A DNA stretch of 64,000 bases from Vulcaniibacterium thermophilum (lineage in GTDB: Bacteria; Pseudomonadota; Gammaproteobacteria; Xanthomonadales; Xanthomonadaceae), in NCBI RefSeq assembly GCF_007923255.1, contig NZ_VOHJ01000015.1, forward strand, positions 1 through 64,000, given 5' to 3'. Positions within the stretch are counted from its first letter, which is position 1; each line of letters begins with the position of its first letter. The notes beneath the pieces were generated by a model, which was not told the DNA's origin, searched no databases, and saw only the letters and a program-made list of their open reading frames with translations. A program made the position numbers and the translations under genes. Shown here piece by piece: positions 18,638 through 27,247 of this stretch.

Positions 18638-19855
18638 TCCTGCGTCCTCCTAGGATGATGATCAGTGTTGCCCACCAACCGCGCTCGGCGATATGGCAGG
18701 CAAGCGCCCGCCATCGCGCGCGGCGGGCATCGGCATCGGTGAGGCTGAGGACGAGCACGCGGCTCAGATGGCTTAAACGCCACACGGCACGCCTCAGCCA
18801 AGGGCTTTTTTTGCGAATCGCTCCGGATGCTCGATCGGCCCCTGCGTCGTCATCCATCGCAATAGGCCGCTGGCATCGAAGGGGTCCGGATAGGCCGCCT
18901 GCAGATCGGGACGGTCACGATACAGTCGCCGGTGCTCGAGCGGGATCGGTGTTCCGTCGCTGTATCGCCCATAGCGCCATGCGACCTTGGCGGCCGGCTC
19001 TTCGCCATCGAAGCGCGTTTCGTGCGTATACCAGGCCACCAGCTCGGCCACCGCCGGGTTGCCTGCACCGTGCTTGTCGAACATTGCCCGATGGGCGCCG
19101 CTGTCGAAGCCGGTGAAGTGGTAGAACCCCAACGGCTCGCCGTTCACGGTGAATCCCGCATCCAGGCCGCCCGCGACATGCCGGGTCGTGAGGTTCCAAG
19201 TGGCGACATTGAAACGCGCATTCTTGAGGATGCCCACGCCGTCGAAGAACGCAGGCACCAGATCGATCCAGCGCTGGTCGGTGAACAATCCAGCGGGAAC
19301 GTCCGCGATGCAGAAGTGGTAGATGCGCTCGCTCCACCAGCGGGAGAAGCGCTCGCCCTCAGGAGTGCGCCTCACCCCGAGGAAGCCCAGGTTGTACACA
19401 CCGTGCTTTAGCGCGCTGATCTCGTTGTCGCGCACCGCCTCCAGCGTGCGCTCGGGGCAGGTCAGATGCGGCGTCAGCACGACGTTGGACGAATCCAGCG
19501 TAGCGAGCAGGTCATCCAGGCGCGAGAACACGACCATGTCAGGATCGAAGTACAGCACACGATCGACATCGGGCTCGGACAGCAGCTGACACAGTACGAA
19601 AGGCTTGATTGCCGTAGCCAACTCGACGATGGTGTGGAAGTAGATCCAGCGGCGGCGATCCGGAATCGGCAAATCGTCAACCGCGATCACCCTGTCCAAC
19701 GGCTCGGCAGAGAAATCGATCCCCGGAGGCCTTTCGTCCGCGAGCGCGAGTACGATCTCGAACTCCGGATGATGCTTGCGCAGCGAAGCCGCCAACTTGC
19801 GTACCTTCGGCAGATAATTCACCGCTGCTGAAGTGAATGCGACCGTCTTTCCCAT
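18618..19855 (-). CDS. Glycosyltransferase, apparently frameshifted at an A7 run
   Basis: The uninterrupted frame runs 19855 to 18794 (353 residues). It begins MGKTVAFTSAAVNYLPKVRK and has a DPD metal motif (VLYFDPDMVVFSRLDD), resembling GT8-like or stand-alone glycosyltransferases. It ends ...RFAKKALG at an A7 tract (T7 on the plus strand, 18806-18812). One extra A would shift reading into a frame that stays open to 18618, adding about 60 residues (PWLRRAVWRLSHLSRVLVLS and on). That frame fills the only sizeable gap in an operon whose other genes overlap or abut, and it ends over the PhyH start. The cause could be slippage, a real mutation or a sequencing error. Start 19855 follows an AGGA motif. 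Confidence 0.7.
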
Positions 19856-19856
19856 C

Positions 19857-21452
19857 TCATTGTCCTTTAGGAGCGGCGTCGGCATCAGCGAGTACGCGCG
19901 CCGCGAACGCAGCGATCTCGTCGAGCGCGACTGCCGGATCGATTCTGCTGATCACGAGACCAAGATCGTACTGGCGCACGCGTTCAGCCGGCGCGCCGAT
20001 CGGAAACACCGCCAACGGTGCCCGCATAGCCATCAGCTCGGCGGTGACGAAGGAATAGGTCTCGGCACAGATCGAGGGCAGCAGACATACTCCGACCCGT
20101 TGCCGCTCCAGCAGATCGGGCAGATCGGCGAGCGCGTACTCCCCCAGCACCTCGATTCCGTCATCGCCATCGTGTTGCTCGAGCGTTCCGAAAACGACGA
20201 TCCGCATCGGCAAGCCACGCTCGCGGATCAGGTCCGCCATCTCGCGCAGAATGCGGGCACCTTTGGCCGCACTGGTCAAGTGGCCGACAGCGCCGATCAC
20301 CAGCGGCGGCCCAGGATCGGTCCGGATCGGCCGCAGGCTCACATCGACCGTATGCGGCTGTACCGTCACCTTTTCTTTCGGCAGTCGCGGGTGAGCCTTG
20401 GCGAGCACATCCACCGACGCCCACGAGAACGCGACGATGCGATCGCAGACCTCCAGGAAGGCGCCCCACGCCGCGCGCCACTGCGGCACGGTGACATCGG
20501 GCGTGAAGTCCATCGTGTTGGCGGTGTTGGCCGGAAGGCAGGTAAGGCACATGATCGGATCGGGCACGCCGCAGAAGGCACCGGTGTGGTCTATCAGCGT
20601 CCAAGCCGGGCAGGCCGCGTGGTAGTCGTGCAGGTGGAACACCAGTTCGCCGATCCCGCGCGCTCGCTGTGCTCGCACCCACTCCAACAGTGCCAACGGT
20701 TCGGCGTAGGAAACCAATTCGTTGACGTGGATATCGAGCCGGCGCAAGCGTTCCAGTGGGCGCAGCACCGCTTCCAGTCGGGTTACCTGGCCCTCGAACA
20801 CGCCATCCTGTGTGCGCAGTTCGACGCGGTAGCTCAACTCCTGGAGGACCGGGCTCACCACCAGTACCGCCCCCTTCCCGGCAAAGCTGTTCACGAGCGC
20901 ATGGCGATAGCGGTTGGCACCGCCGCCCATGCCGTGATCGATCACCAAGATCAAAGGGTCTCCGTCGCCCCAGCGGTACAGCCTTCGCAGAAGCAGCCGC
21001 CTGGATGTTGCGGCTTGCAGACGCGCCTCCGTGCGCTGGCGGGTTGCGAGGACCAGCGAGCGCAGCCCTTCGCGCCGCCACTTGTTCCACGCACGTCGCA
21101 ATACGCCGGTTGGATGTCCGATCTGAAGAAGGTCGTGAACCTCGCAGCTCCGGACCTGACCGTTGGCCAACGTGGCCACCAGGCGTGCGGGGCGGCTTGA
21201 GTCGAGTGGGGCGCGCAGCCGGCCTTGTAACAGAAAGCCTGCCGACGCCGCGTGCGGTATTTGGGGGTAGGCCCGACGGAGGTCGTCACGTGTGCCGGCC
21301 GGCACGCACATGACGGTCTGCGCGCCGCCGCCGCGCAGCGGCAAGTGCAGCTCGCATCGTGCAGCGCCCGCCTCGTCGTCCAAGAACCATCCCCAGCCGT
21401 AGAAGCGCCCATCGCGGATTACGAGCGAATCGAGACCGAACCGATGCGCCAC
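19857..21452 (-). CDS. Family 4 glycosyltransferase with N-terminal beta domain
   Basis: A 531-residue protein. Residues about 1-110 form a separate predicted beta domain (DSLVIRDGRFYGWGWFLDD) often fused to polysaccharide enzymes. The rest resembles a GT-B glycosyltransferase of family 4: LILVIDHGMGGGANRYRH near the N-terminal Rossmann part, and GAVGHLTSAAKGARILREMA then LLPSICAETYSFVTAELMAM in the C-terminal donor domain, where the E...E pair of the EX7E-like motif sits. GTG at 21452 is chosen as start: GGGGAGG lies just upstream and the codon begins 2 bases after the preceding stop. Frames from 21506 would overlap that gene. Sugar specificity is unknown. Confidence 0.83.
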   Translation of the reverse strand: MAHRFGLDSLVIRDGRFYGWGWFLDDEAGAARCELHLPLRGGGAQTVMCVPAGTRDDLRRAYPQIPHAASAGFLLQGRLRAPLDSSRPARLVATLANGQVRSCEVHDLLQIGHPTGVLRRAWNKWRREGLRSLVLATRQRTEARLQAATSRRLLLRRLYRWGDGDPLILVIDHGMGGGANRYRHALVNSFAGKGAVLVVSPVLQELSYRVELRTQDGVFEGQVTRLEAVLRPLERLRRLDIHVNELVSYAEPLALLEWVRAQRARGIGELVFHLHDYHAACPAWTLIDHTGAFCGVPDPIMCLTCLPANTANTMDFTPDVTVPQWRAAWGAFLEVCDRIVAFSWASVDVLAKAHPRLPKEKVTVQPHTVDVSLRPIRTDPGPPLVIGAVGHLTSAAKGARILREMADLIRERGLPMRIVVFGTLEQHDGDDGIEVLGEYALADLPDLLERQRVGVCLLPSICAETYSFVTAELMAMRAPLAVFPIGAPAERVRQYDLGLVISRIDPAVALDEIAAFAARVLADADAAPKGQ

Positions 21453-21454
21453 GC

Positions 21455-22768
21455 TCAGCCTCCCCGCCGAAGCAGACGGCGTACCGACTGTGCCGCTTTC
21501 CACCACCAGCTCGTCTCGATGCGTGCCAACCGTTCAGACACCCGCACCAGTGTCGCCTCGACCTCGGCCCGCTTGGCTTCGGCGCGCTCCAGCGCTTGAG
21601 TGGCCTCCGCATACTCTCGCGAGACCCGCTCCAGCCCGGCGAGCCGCTCCAGCGACAGTGACTCGACCCGCGTCAATGCCTCTTCCGTCGCATCCAACTG
21701 CAAGCGCAGCCCCCGCATCGTTTCGAGGCGCTCCAACGCTTGGGCTTTCACCTGCTCCAATGCGATCTGGGTTGCATCCAGGTCGGCACGCAGCGCACGC
21801 ATCGTCTCCAGCCGCTCCAGTGCCTGTGCGGTGACGGTCTGGAGGGCAACGTCCAGCTGCGCTTCGCGCGCGAGTGCGCGCTCCGCCAGCGAACGGCGAC
21901 GGACATCCGCAGCACGCAGCACGGCGCCGGTCAGCTCGATCCAGTTCGCAGCCTGCTGCTGCAGACGGCAGAACTCCTGATACAACCCATCCATCCGCCT
22001 CCAATCCGGCTCGATCGCAGTCAACTCGGAGTAGGTCCGAAGCGACAGCGCGTGCCATTCGTCGGTTGGCGGCGGGTCGTTGCAGGCGGCATGGTGGCGG
22101 GCATCCCTCTTGAGAAACTCGTCCAACGCCATCTGCGGGGCGGTCGCAGGCAACTGCAATCCGAGTCGTTCGCCGACTGCGCTCAACAGACTCGTCGGCG
22201 CCTCCAGCAGCGCCGCGTAGTTCAACACTGCGCGCGGCAAGCCCACTGAGCTCCGCACGGACTCGAACACGTGCCGCAGCCAGAGAATGCGGGAGATCGT
22301 GGGCGGCATCCTGTCGCGCGCGAGCAGTGAAGCGGACACTTCGTCAGGATGGCGGACCACCAGCAGCGCAGCCACGCGAACCCCGCTTTCCTCCAGCACG
22401 ATCCGCCACAGCGGCAACAACCGGCACAAACGCGGATCCTTCAACGCCCACGGCGCATTTGCCGACAGCGCCGGCAGCATATCGGTGCGGATGCGCGCCC
22501 GCGCCGCGTCAGCGGCCGGCAGCGCGAGCCATCCGTCGGGCAACGCGCGTATGTCGTCCCAACTGCGGTCCATCGCATCCAGAAGCGCCTCGTTCAGCGC
22601 AACCGCGTCCGCATGTTCGAAGTAACCCGACGGATTGTCTTCCGCTGCCGGCACCAGCCGGTCGCCCAAGTGCAATCCCAGCCGTTCCAGCGCGCCGGTC
22701 GCCGCAGAGGTGCCGGAGCGGTGCATACCCAACACGAGGACCGCATCCGGTTGACACGCCGACTGCAT
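21455..22768 (-). CDS. Sulfotransferase with C-terminal repeat coiled coil
   Basis: A 437-residue protein. Residues about 8-270 are a PAPS-dependent sulfotransferase fold: the 5'-phosphosulfate loop is LVLGMHRSGTSAATGA and the 3'-phosphate motif is VVRHPDEVSASLLARD. From about residue 275 it is a long heptad coiled coil with three consecutive 28-residue units (residues 314-397, DNA 21578-21829) beginning AQALERLETMR, AQALERLETMR and SLSLERLAGLE. The last 20 residues (ETSWWWKAAQSVRRLL) are amphipathic and basic, as for membrane or partner binding. It overlaps wzt by one base. It may sulfate a sugar of the O-antigen; a capping and length-control role is proposed in the findings. Confidence 0.8.
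   Translation of the reverse strand: MQSACQPDAVLVLGMHRSGTSAATGALERLGLHLGDRLVPAAEDNPSGYFEHADAVALNEALLDAMDRSWDDIRALPDGWLALPAADAARARIRTDMLPALSANAPWALKDPRLCRLLPLWRIVLEESGVRVAALLVVRHPDEVSASLLARDRMPPTISRILWLRHVFESVRSSVGLPRAVLNYAALLEAPTSLLSAVGERLGLQLPATAPQMALDEFLKRDARHHAACNDPPPTDEWHALSLRTYSELTAIEPDWRRMDGLYQEFCRLQQQAANWIELTGAVLRAADVRRRSLAERALAREAQLDVALQTVTAQALERLETMRALRADLDATQIALEQVKAQALERLETMRGLRLQLDATEEALTRVESLSLERLAGLERVSREYAEATQALERAEAKRAEVEATLVRVSERLARIETSWWWKAAQSVRRLLRRGG
21578..21829 (-). repeat. Three 84-bp tandem units encoding four-heptad repeats
   Basis: Three in-frame 84-bp units start at 21829, 21745 and 21661 (minus strand). The first two encode the identical segment AQALERLETMR with different codons (GCACAGGCACTG against GCCCAAGCGTTG), so the protein repeat is kept although the DNA has diverged. 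The third is more degenerate. Each unit is exactly four heptads. Confidence 0.8.
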
Positions 22769-24141
22769 CAGCGAATCTCCACCTGCGGCTCGACGTCGAG
22801 ATCCACGAATCCCGTGGCCAATGCGTCGGGGTCTTTCATGACGCGGAACATCGCGATGTCGACGCAACGGGCGAGAAATGCCTCCGACTCCCCCTCCAGG
22901 GCGACCACGCCTGCGTTGAGGAAGTAGGTTCCCGCATTGAGCCGATTGCGGAAGCGGAATCGCACCTCGACCCGACTGCCGGAGGCGATCCACTCCAGCG
23001 GCCGCGTCACCGCATGACTGACCGCGCCTGCGAGCTCCACGCCGGTCAGGCTACGGACCATCATGCCGAACCTCACACCGGCGGCCGTGGTATCGAAATC
23101 GGCTCGGTACGAGAACACATAGTCTTCACCCGGCCTCAGCACGTTCACGCGCGCGCCATCGGGCGTTTCCAGGCGCGCATCCTCGATGACGCAGCCCTTG
23201 GACGGATAGACCACGGTGCTTGCCGGCACCATACCCGGGTCCCACGTGGGCTCGACCAGTGTCGCCCGCGGCATGCCCGCCTCCGCGCGCCGATCGGCTG
23301 CCCGTACCTTGGTCGCGTCCGGCACCGCAGCACTCTTGCCCGCGATCGTCCGTCTTACCTCCTCCCGACATTCGGGCGGCGCATAGAGCAGCTTCTGATA
23401 ACGCGAAACCACGTCACGGGCCGGGCCGATACAAAGCAATTCGCCCCCGTCGAGCAGCAGGGCGCGATCGCAAACCTCGGTCACGTGACCCGCCGCGTGC
23501 GAGACGAACAGGATCGTCGCCCCATCGTCCCGCAGACGGCGGATGCGCGCATGGCATTTTCGCTGGTAGGCCTCGTCACCCACCGCCAGCGCCTCATCCA
23601 CGACTAGCACGTCCGGCTGCACGTGCACCGCCACGGAAAAGGCCAGGCGCATGAACATGCCGCTGGAGTAATGCTTGACAGGCTGGTCGATGAAGCCGCC
23701 GATATCCGCGAACGCGACGATGTCGTCGTAGCGCGCTTCGAGCGTCTGGCGGCTTATCCCCAGCACACTGCCGTTGAGGAAGATATTCTCCGCACCGGTC
23801 AGTTCCGGGTTGAAGCCTGCCCCCAGCTCGAGCAGAGCGGCGACGCGGCCTTCGACCTCAACCGTTCCGGTAGTCGGGGCCAGCGTTCCGCATAGGATCT
23901 GCAGCAACGTCGACTTGCCAGCACCGTTGCGGCCGACGATTCCGACCTGTTCGCCGGCACGGATATCGAAGGTGACATTCCGCAGCGCCCAGTACTCCTG
24001 GTAGTAGCGGCGCGGCGCTAGCCCACCCCATCGCTGCAGACGCGGCAGCACGAACTGGCGCAGGCGGTCGGAAGGTCGCGCATACACCGGGAAACACTTG
24101 CCCAACCCGCGCGCGGAAACGACGACGCGTTCAGAGCACAT
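22768..24141 (-). CDS. wzt: O-antigen ABC exporter ATP-binding protein with carbohydrate-binding tail
   Basis: A 457-residue ATPase of the polysaccharide exporter. Walker A is GRNGAGKST, the ABC signature region is YSSGMFMRLAFS and Walker B is VLVVDEALAVGDE. Beyond about residue 260 there is a C-terminal extension of about 195 residues with a beta-sandwich look (GCVIEDARLETPDG, GVRFGMMVRSLTGVE). This is the Wzt C-terminal domain, which in the O9a system recognises the capped non-reducing end of the O-chain. Its presence predicts a chain that is terminated by a modification before export. It overlaps wzm by 11 bases and the sulfotransferase gene by one base. Confidence 0.93.
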   Translation of the reverse strand: MCSERVVVSARGLGKCFPVYARPSDRLRQFVLPRLQRWGGLAPRRYYQEYWALRNVTFDIRAGEQVGIVGRNGAGKSTLLQILCGTLAPTTGTVEVEGRVAALLELGAGFNPELTGAENIFLNGSVLGISRQTLEARYDDIVAFADIGGFIDQPVKHYSSGMFMRLAFSVAVHVQPDVLVVDEALAVGDEAYQRKCHARIRRLRDDGATILFVSHAAGHVTEVCDRALLLDGGELLCIGPARDVVSRYQKLLYAPPECREEVRRTIAGKSAAVPDATKVRAADRRAEAGMPRATLVEPTWDPGMVPASTVVYPSKGCVIEDARLETPDGARVNVLRPGEDYVFSYRADFDTTAAGVRFGMMVRSLTGVELAGAVSHAVTRPLEWIASGSRVEVRFRFRNRLNAGTYFLNAGVVALEGESEAFLARCVDIAMFRVMKDPDALATGFVDLDVEPQVEIR

Positions 24142-24964
24142 CGGCGAAGCCCTTGCGCGTCTTCTGGAACCAGGCGAACCCCAGCCACATCACCAGGACA
24201 CCCAGCCCCCACGACAGCGCGAGTTCGCGCAGGGCCGGTACCGTGCCGCCGATCAGCAGCGCACGCGCCTGCTCCACCACATGGGCGAGCGGGTTGAGCG
24301 CGAGCCACGGCCGAAAGTCCTCGGGGATCGCTTCGAGCGGATAGAAAATCGGAGTGAGAAACAGCAGTGCCGTCACCAGCAGCCCGACCGTCTGGGCCAT
24401 GTCCCGTACGAACACGCCCAGCGATGCCAACAGCCAAGCGATACCCAGCGTACCGAGAATCAACGGACCGAGCACCACCGGCAGCAACCAGGCGGTCCAC
24501 GGTACCGTGCCGAGCACGACCCATGCCGCCACCAGCCATGCCGCCATATTCACGGCGAAATGGAACAACGCATTGCCCATCTGCACGATGGGCAGCACCT
24601 CGAGAGGGAAGACCACGCGCTTCACATAGTTCGCGTTGGCTACCACGAGATTCGGCGCGCGCACGACCACTTCGGAGAACACGTTGAACACCGCCATTCC
24701 CGCGAACAGCACCACGGCGAATGCGGCTTTGCCGCCCTGCGGCAAACCGCCCCAACGCGCGCCGAACACCACGCTGAAGACGAACGTGTAGATGAGCAGC
24801 ATCAACACCGGCGTCAGCAGGCTCCATGCCACGCCCATGAACGAGCCGCGGTAGCGGCCGACGATCTCCTGGCGTACCAGTTGGCGGATCAGATCGCGGT
24901 TGCGTCGCAGCGATGCCAGCAGGCAGGGCAAACCGGCCTCGAACGACATGGTGGCGGTGCTCAT
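24131..24964 (-). CDS. wzm: O-antigen ABC exporter permease
   Basis: A 277-residue inner-membrane permease of the ABC-2 type with about six helices (LLTPVLMLLIYTFVFSVVFG, LPVVLGPLILGTLGIAWLLA, GLLVTALLFLTPIFYPLEAI). The FLTPIFYPLEAIPE stretch is typical of Wzm/KpsM-like proteins. ATG 24964 is preferred over upstream in-frame starts because it leaves a 10-base gap after metB. No strong ribosome-binding site is visible. It is the first gene of the island operon wzm - wzt - sulfotransferase - GT4 - glycosyltransferase - PhyH. Transcription could come from metB readthrough or a local promoter. Confidence 0.93.
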   Translation of the reverse strand: MSTATMSFEAGLPCLLASLRRNRDLIRQLVRQEIVGRYRGSFMGVAWSLLTPVLMLLIYTFVFSVVFGARWGGLPQGGKAAFAVVLFAGMAVFNVFSEVVVRAPNLVVANANYVKRVVFPLEVLPIVQMGNALFHFAVNMAAWLVAAWVVLGTVPWTAWLLPVVLGPLILGTLGIAWLLASLGVFVRDMAQTVGLLVTALLFLTPIFYPLEAIPEDFRPWLALNPLAHVVEQARALLIGGTVPALRELALSWGLGVLVMWLGFAWFQKTRKGFADVL

Positions 24965-24974
24965 GTGTGCAACG

Positions 24975-26126
24975 TCAGGCACCGATCGCATTGTCCAGAT
25001 CGGCACGTAGATCCTCTACGTCCTCGACGCCGACACTGAGACGGACCAGGTTGTCCGCGATGCCCAACTGCGAACGCCGCTCGGGCGGCACGCTCGCGTG
25101 CGTCATCACGGCAGGGTGGTTGACCAGGCTTTCGACGCCGCCCAACGACTCGGCCAACGCGAAGATCCGGACGCGTTCGCACAGCCGTTTGGCCGCTTCG
25201 AAACCGCCCTTGACGTAGATCGACACCATCCCGCCGAAACCCTGCATCTGGCGCTTGGCTAGCTCGTACTGCGGATGCGCCTTCAGCCCCGGATAGACGA
25301 CCTTCTCGACGGCCGCGTGCGTTTGCAGCCACTCCGCCAGTGCCAGCGCGTTCTCGCAATGCGCCTTCATACGCAGATGCAGCGTCTTCAGCCCCCGCAA
25401 GGCGAGGAAGCTGTCGAACGGGCCTTGGATGCCGCCGACTGCGTTCTGCAGGAAGGCAAGCTTCTCCGCCAACTCGACGTCGTCGCCGACGACGACCATG
25501 CCACCGACGATGTCGGAATGGCCGTTGAGGTACTTGGTCGCCGAGTGCATGACGATGTGAGCGCCGAGTTCCAGCGGGCGTTGCAGGATCGGCGAGGCGA
25601 AGGTGTTGTCGACCACCACGATCAGCCCGCGCGCGCGCGCGCGTTCGGCGATTTGCGCGATATCCACCAGCTTCAGCAGCGGATTGGTCGGCGTTTCGAT
25701 CCACACCATGCGGGTGTTCGGCTGGATCGCCGCTTCGAACGCGGCAGAATCGGTCAGGTCCACCCAACTGAAATCAAGCCCCGCGGAGCGGCGCCGCACA
25801 CGCTCGAACAGCCGGTACGTACCTCCGTAAACGTCGTCCATCGCCACGACATGGCTGCCCGTATCAAGCAGCTCGAGGATCGTAGAAGTGGCCGCCAAGC
25901 CCGACGCGAATGCAAACCCTCGCGTGCCGCCTTCCAGAGCTGCCACGCAACGCTCATACGCGAACCGTGTGGGGTTGTGACTGCGGGAGTATTCGAACCC
26001 CTGATGAACACCCGGACTGCTCTGGGCGTAAGTCGAGGTGGCGTAGATCGGGGTCATCACCGCGCCGGTCGCGGGGTCGGGCGACTGGCCTGCATGGATG
26101 GCAAGGGTACCGGGACGATGCACCAT
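24975..26126 (-). CDS. metB: Cystathionine gamma-synthase / gamma-lyase
   Basis: A 383-residue PLP enzyme of transsulfuration. The Schiff-base lysine lies in [12 protein letters not shown]; also visible are [35 protein letters not shown] and VDNTFASP. Synthase and lyase members are hard to separate by eye. A cystathionine beta-synthase is encoded at 39.3-40.7 kb, so a reverse transsulfuration (lyase) role is equally possible. ATG 26126 ([14 protein letters not shown]) is chosen over 26177 from family N-termini. In Xanthomonas this gene is the second border marker of the LPS locus. Confidence 0.92.
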   Translation of the reverse strand: MVHRPGTLAIHAGQSPDPATGAVMTPIYATSTYAQSSPGVHQGFEYSRSHNPTRFAYERCVAALEGGTRGFAFASGLAATSTILELLDTGSHVVAMDDVYGGTYRLFERVRRRSAGLDFSWVDLTDSAAFEAAIQPNTRMVWIETPTNPLLKLVDIAQIAERARARGLIVVVDNTFASPILQRPLELGAHIVMHSATKYLNGHSDIVGGMVVVGDDVELAEKLAFLQNAVGGIQGPFDSFLALRGLKTLHLRMKAHCENALALAEWLQTHAAVEKVVYPGLKAHPQYELAKRQMQGFGGMVSIYVKGGFEAAKRLCERVRIFALAESLGGVESLVNHPAVMTHASVPPERRSQLGIADNLVRLSVGVEDVEDLRADLDNAIGA

Positions 26127-26234
26127 GGCGGTCCGGTGGTCGGGGGAGAAGGGCAGGCATGATACCGGATCGCCCACCTCGCCCGGCCGTAAATACGGCG
26201 GGCGCCGGGTGCCCCGTACATCGGTGGTTGGGCT

Positions 26235-26978
26235 TTACCGGGTGAGGTAGAGCGTGTCCCGCCATCCCTCGAAGTAATCGATCATGTCCTCCGCATCGGC
26301 GGGACGCCGCTCGAAGTGGGCCTGCCAGGAGTAGCTGTCGAGCTCGAATCCAAAGTGCGCTGCCATGAAGCGGATTGCTTCGCGCGATGGCCGCCCCACG
26401 AGAGTCCGGCCGTTGCGCGTGAGCGCGTCGGCGCAGGCCATGCGCTGGTCGTCGACCGGATCCTGGAGCAGTTGAATCACATGAGGGTTCGCGTACACCA
26501 ACCGCGGATCGTCCAATCCGGCAGCCGCGTCGGAAATCGGCGCTACTTCCGTATCGATGACGACCAGGTGGGCGCCCGTGCGTTCGATGCGGTCGAGCAG
26601 CTCCGCATGTCGGATCGTGTGGTAGTAGAAGCCAAGGCAGAGCACCACGTCCGCATGCAACGAGCCGTCGAGGACGTCGAAGACATCGCCCTGCCGTAGC
26701 TCATAACGGTCAGGGGAGACGCCGTAGTGCGTCAATGACTCGCGGGCGTTCGCGATCAACTCGGCTCGCGGCTCGATGCCGACCACGTGCGCCGCACCTG
26801 CATGCAGGGCGGCGAACGTCCATCGGCCATCGTGACTGGCGATGTCGATCACACGCCGGCCTCTCAGCGCTTCGGCATTGCGCGCGATGATCGCCGTGTG
26901 GCGCGCGTTCAGCCGGCGCGGCCACGGGCTGGTCCGACTGGTCTGGTAGAAGCGCGGATACTGATCGAAAAAGTTCAT
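26235..26978 (-). CDS. Class I SAM-dependent methyltransferase
   Basis: A 247-residue predicted methyltransferase. SAM-binding motif I is RRVIDIASHDGRWTFAALHA, motif II HVVGIEPRAELI, and later DVFDVLDGSLHADVVLCLGF. The start is uncertain: ATG 26978 (MNFFDQYPRFYQ) fits the family length, while ATG 27005 adds nine residues (MADRLSIRP). Substrate unknown. It lies upstream of metB on the same strand, 108 bases away, just outside the core polysaccharide island. It could act on a sugar but nothing here proves that. Confidence 0.75.
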   Translation of the reverse strand: MNFFDQYPRFYQTSRTSPWPRRLNARHTAIIARNAEALRGRRVIDIASHDGRWTFAALHAGAAHVVGIEPRAELIANARESLTHYGVSPDRYELRQGDVFDVLDGSLHADVVLCLGFYYHTIRHAELLDRIERTGAHLVVIDTEVAPISDAAAGLDDPRLVYANPHVIQLLQDPVDDQRMACADALTRNGRTLVGRPSREAIRFMAAHFGFELDSYSWQAHFERRPADAEDMIDYFEGWRDTLYLTR

Positions 26979-27198
26979 GGGACGAATCGAGAGCCTGTCC
27001 GCCATCTTCTCACGCCGCCGAGAGGCTCGGGGCCCTCGCCATGCGGGCGCAAGAGCCTTGCGCGCAGGCCGGCTGCGCCCGACGCCGCGACGTAGAACAA
27101 CAAGATGCGCGATCAACCCTATCGAGCCGAGCAACCGCATCGAGCCGTGACTGCCGACGTGCCCGCCGGGCGATCGCGAACCGGCATCGCGAAAAGAG

Positions 27199-27222
27199 AA
27201 AGGCCCGCCGAAGCGGGCCTTT
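27199..27222 (-). terminator. Strong hairpin terminator of the exported-protein gene
   Basis: Perfect 10-bp stem (27199-27208 with 27213-27222, aaaggcccgc / gcgggccttt). On the minus strand the tetraloop reads TTCG, an extra-stable loop, and the stem is followed by CTCTTTT. It begins 26 bases after the stop of the exported-protein gene, so that gene looks like a single-gene transcript. Confidence 0.85.
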
Positions 27223-27247
27223 CCGATTGCGCTGATCCGAACCGCGA

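Noticed and set aside
10376-24974. Prophage, insertion sequence or integrase in the polysaccharide island
   Set aside because: No transposase, integrase or terminal repeats were found; border genes are intact.
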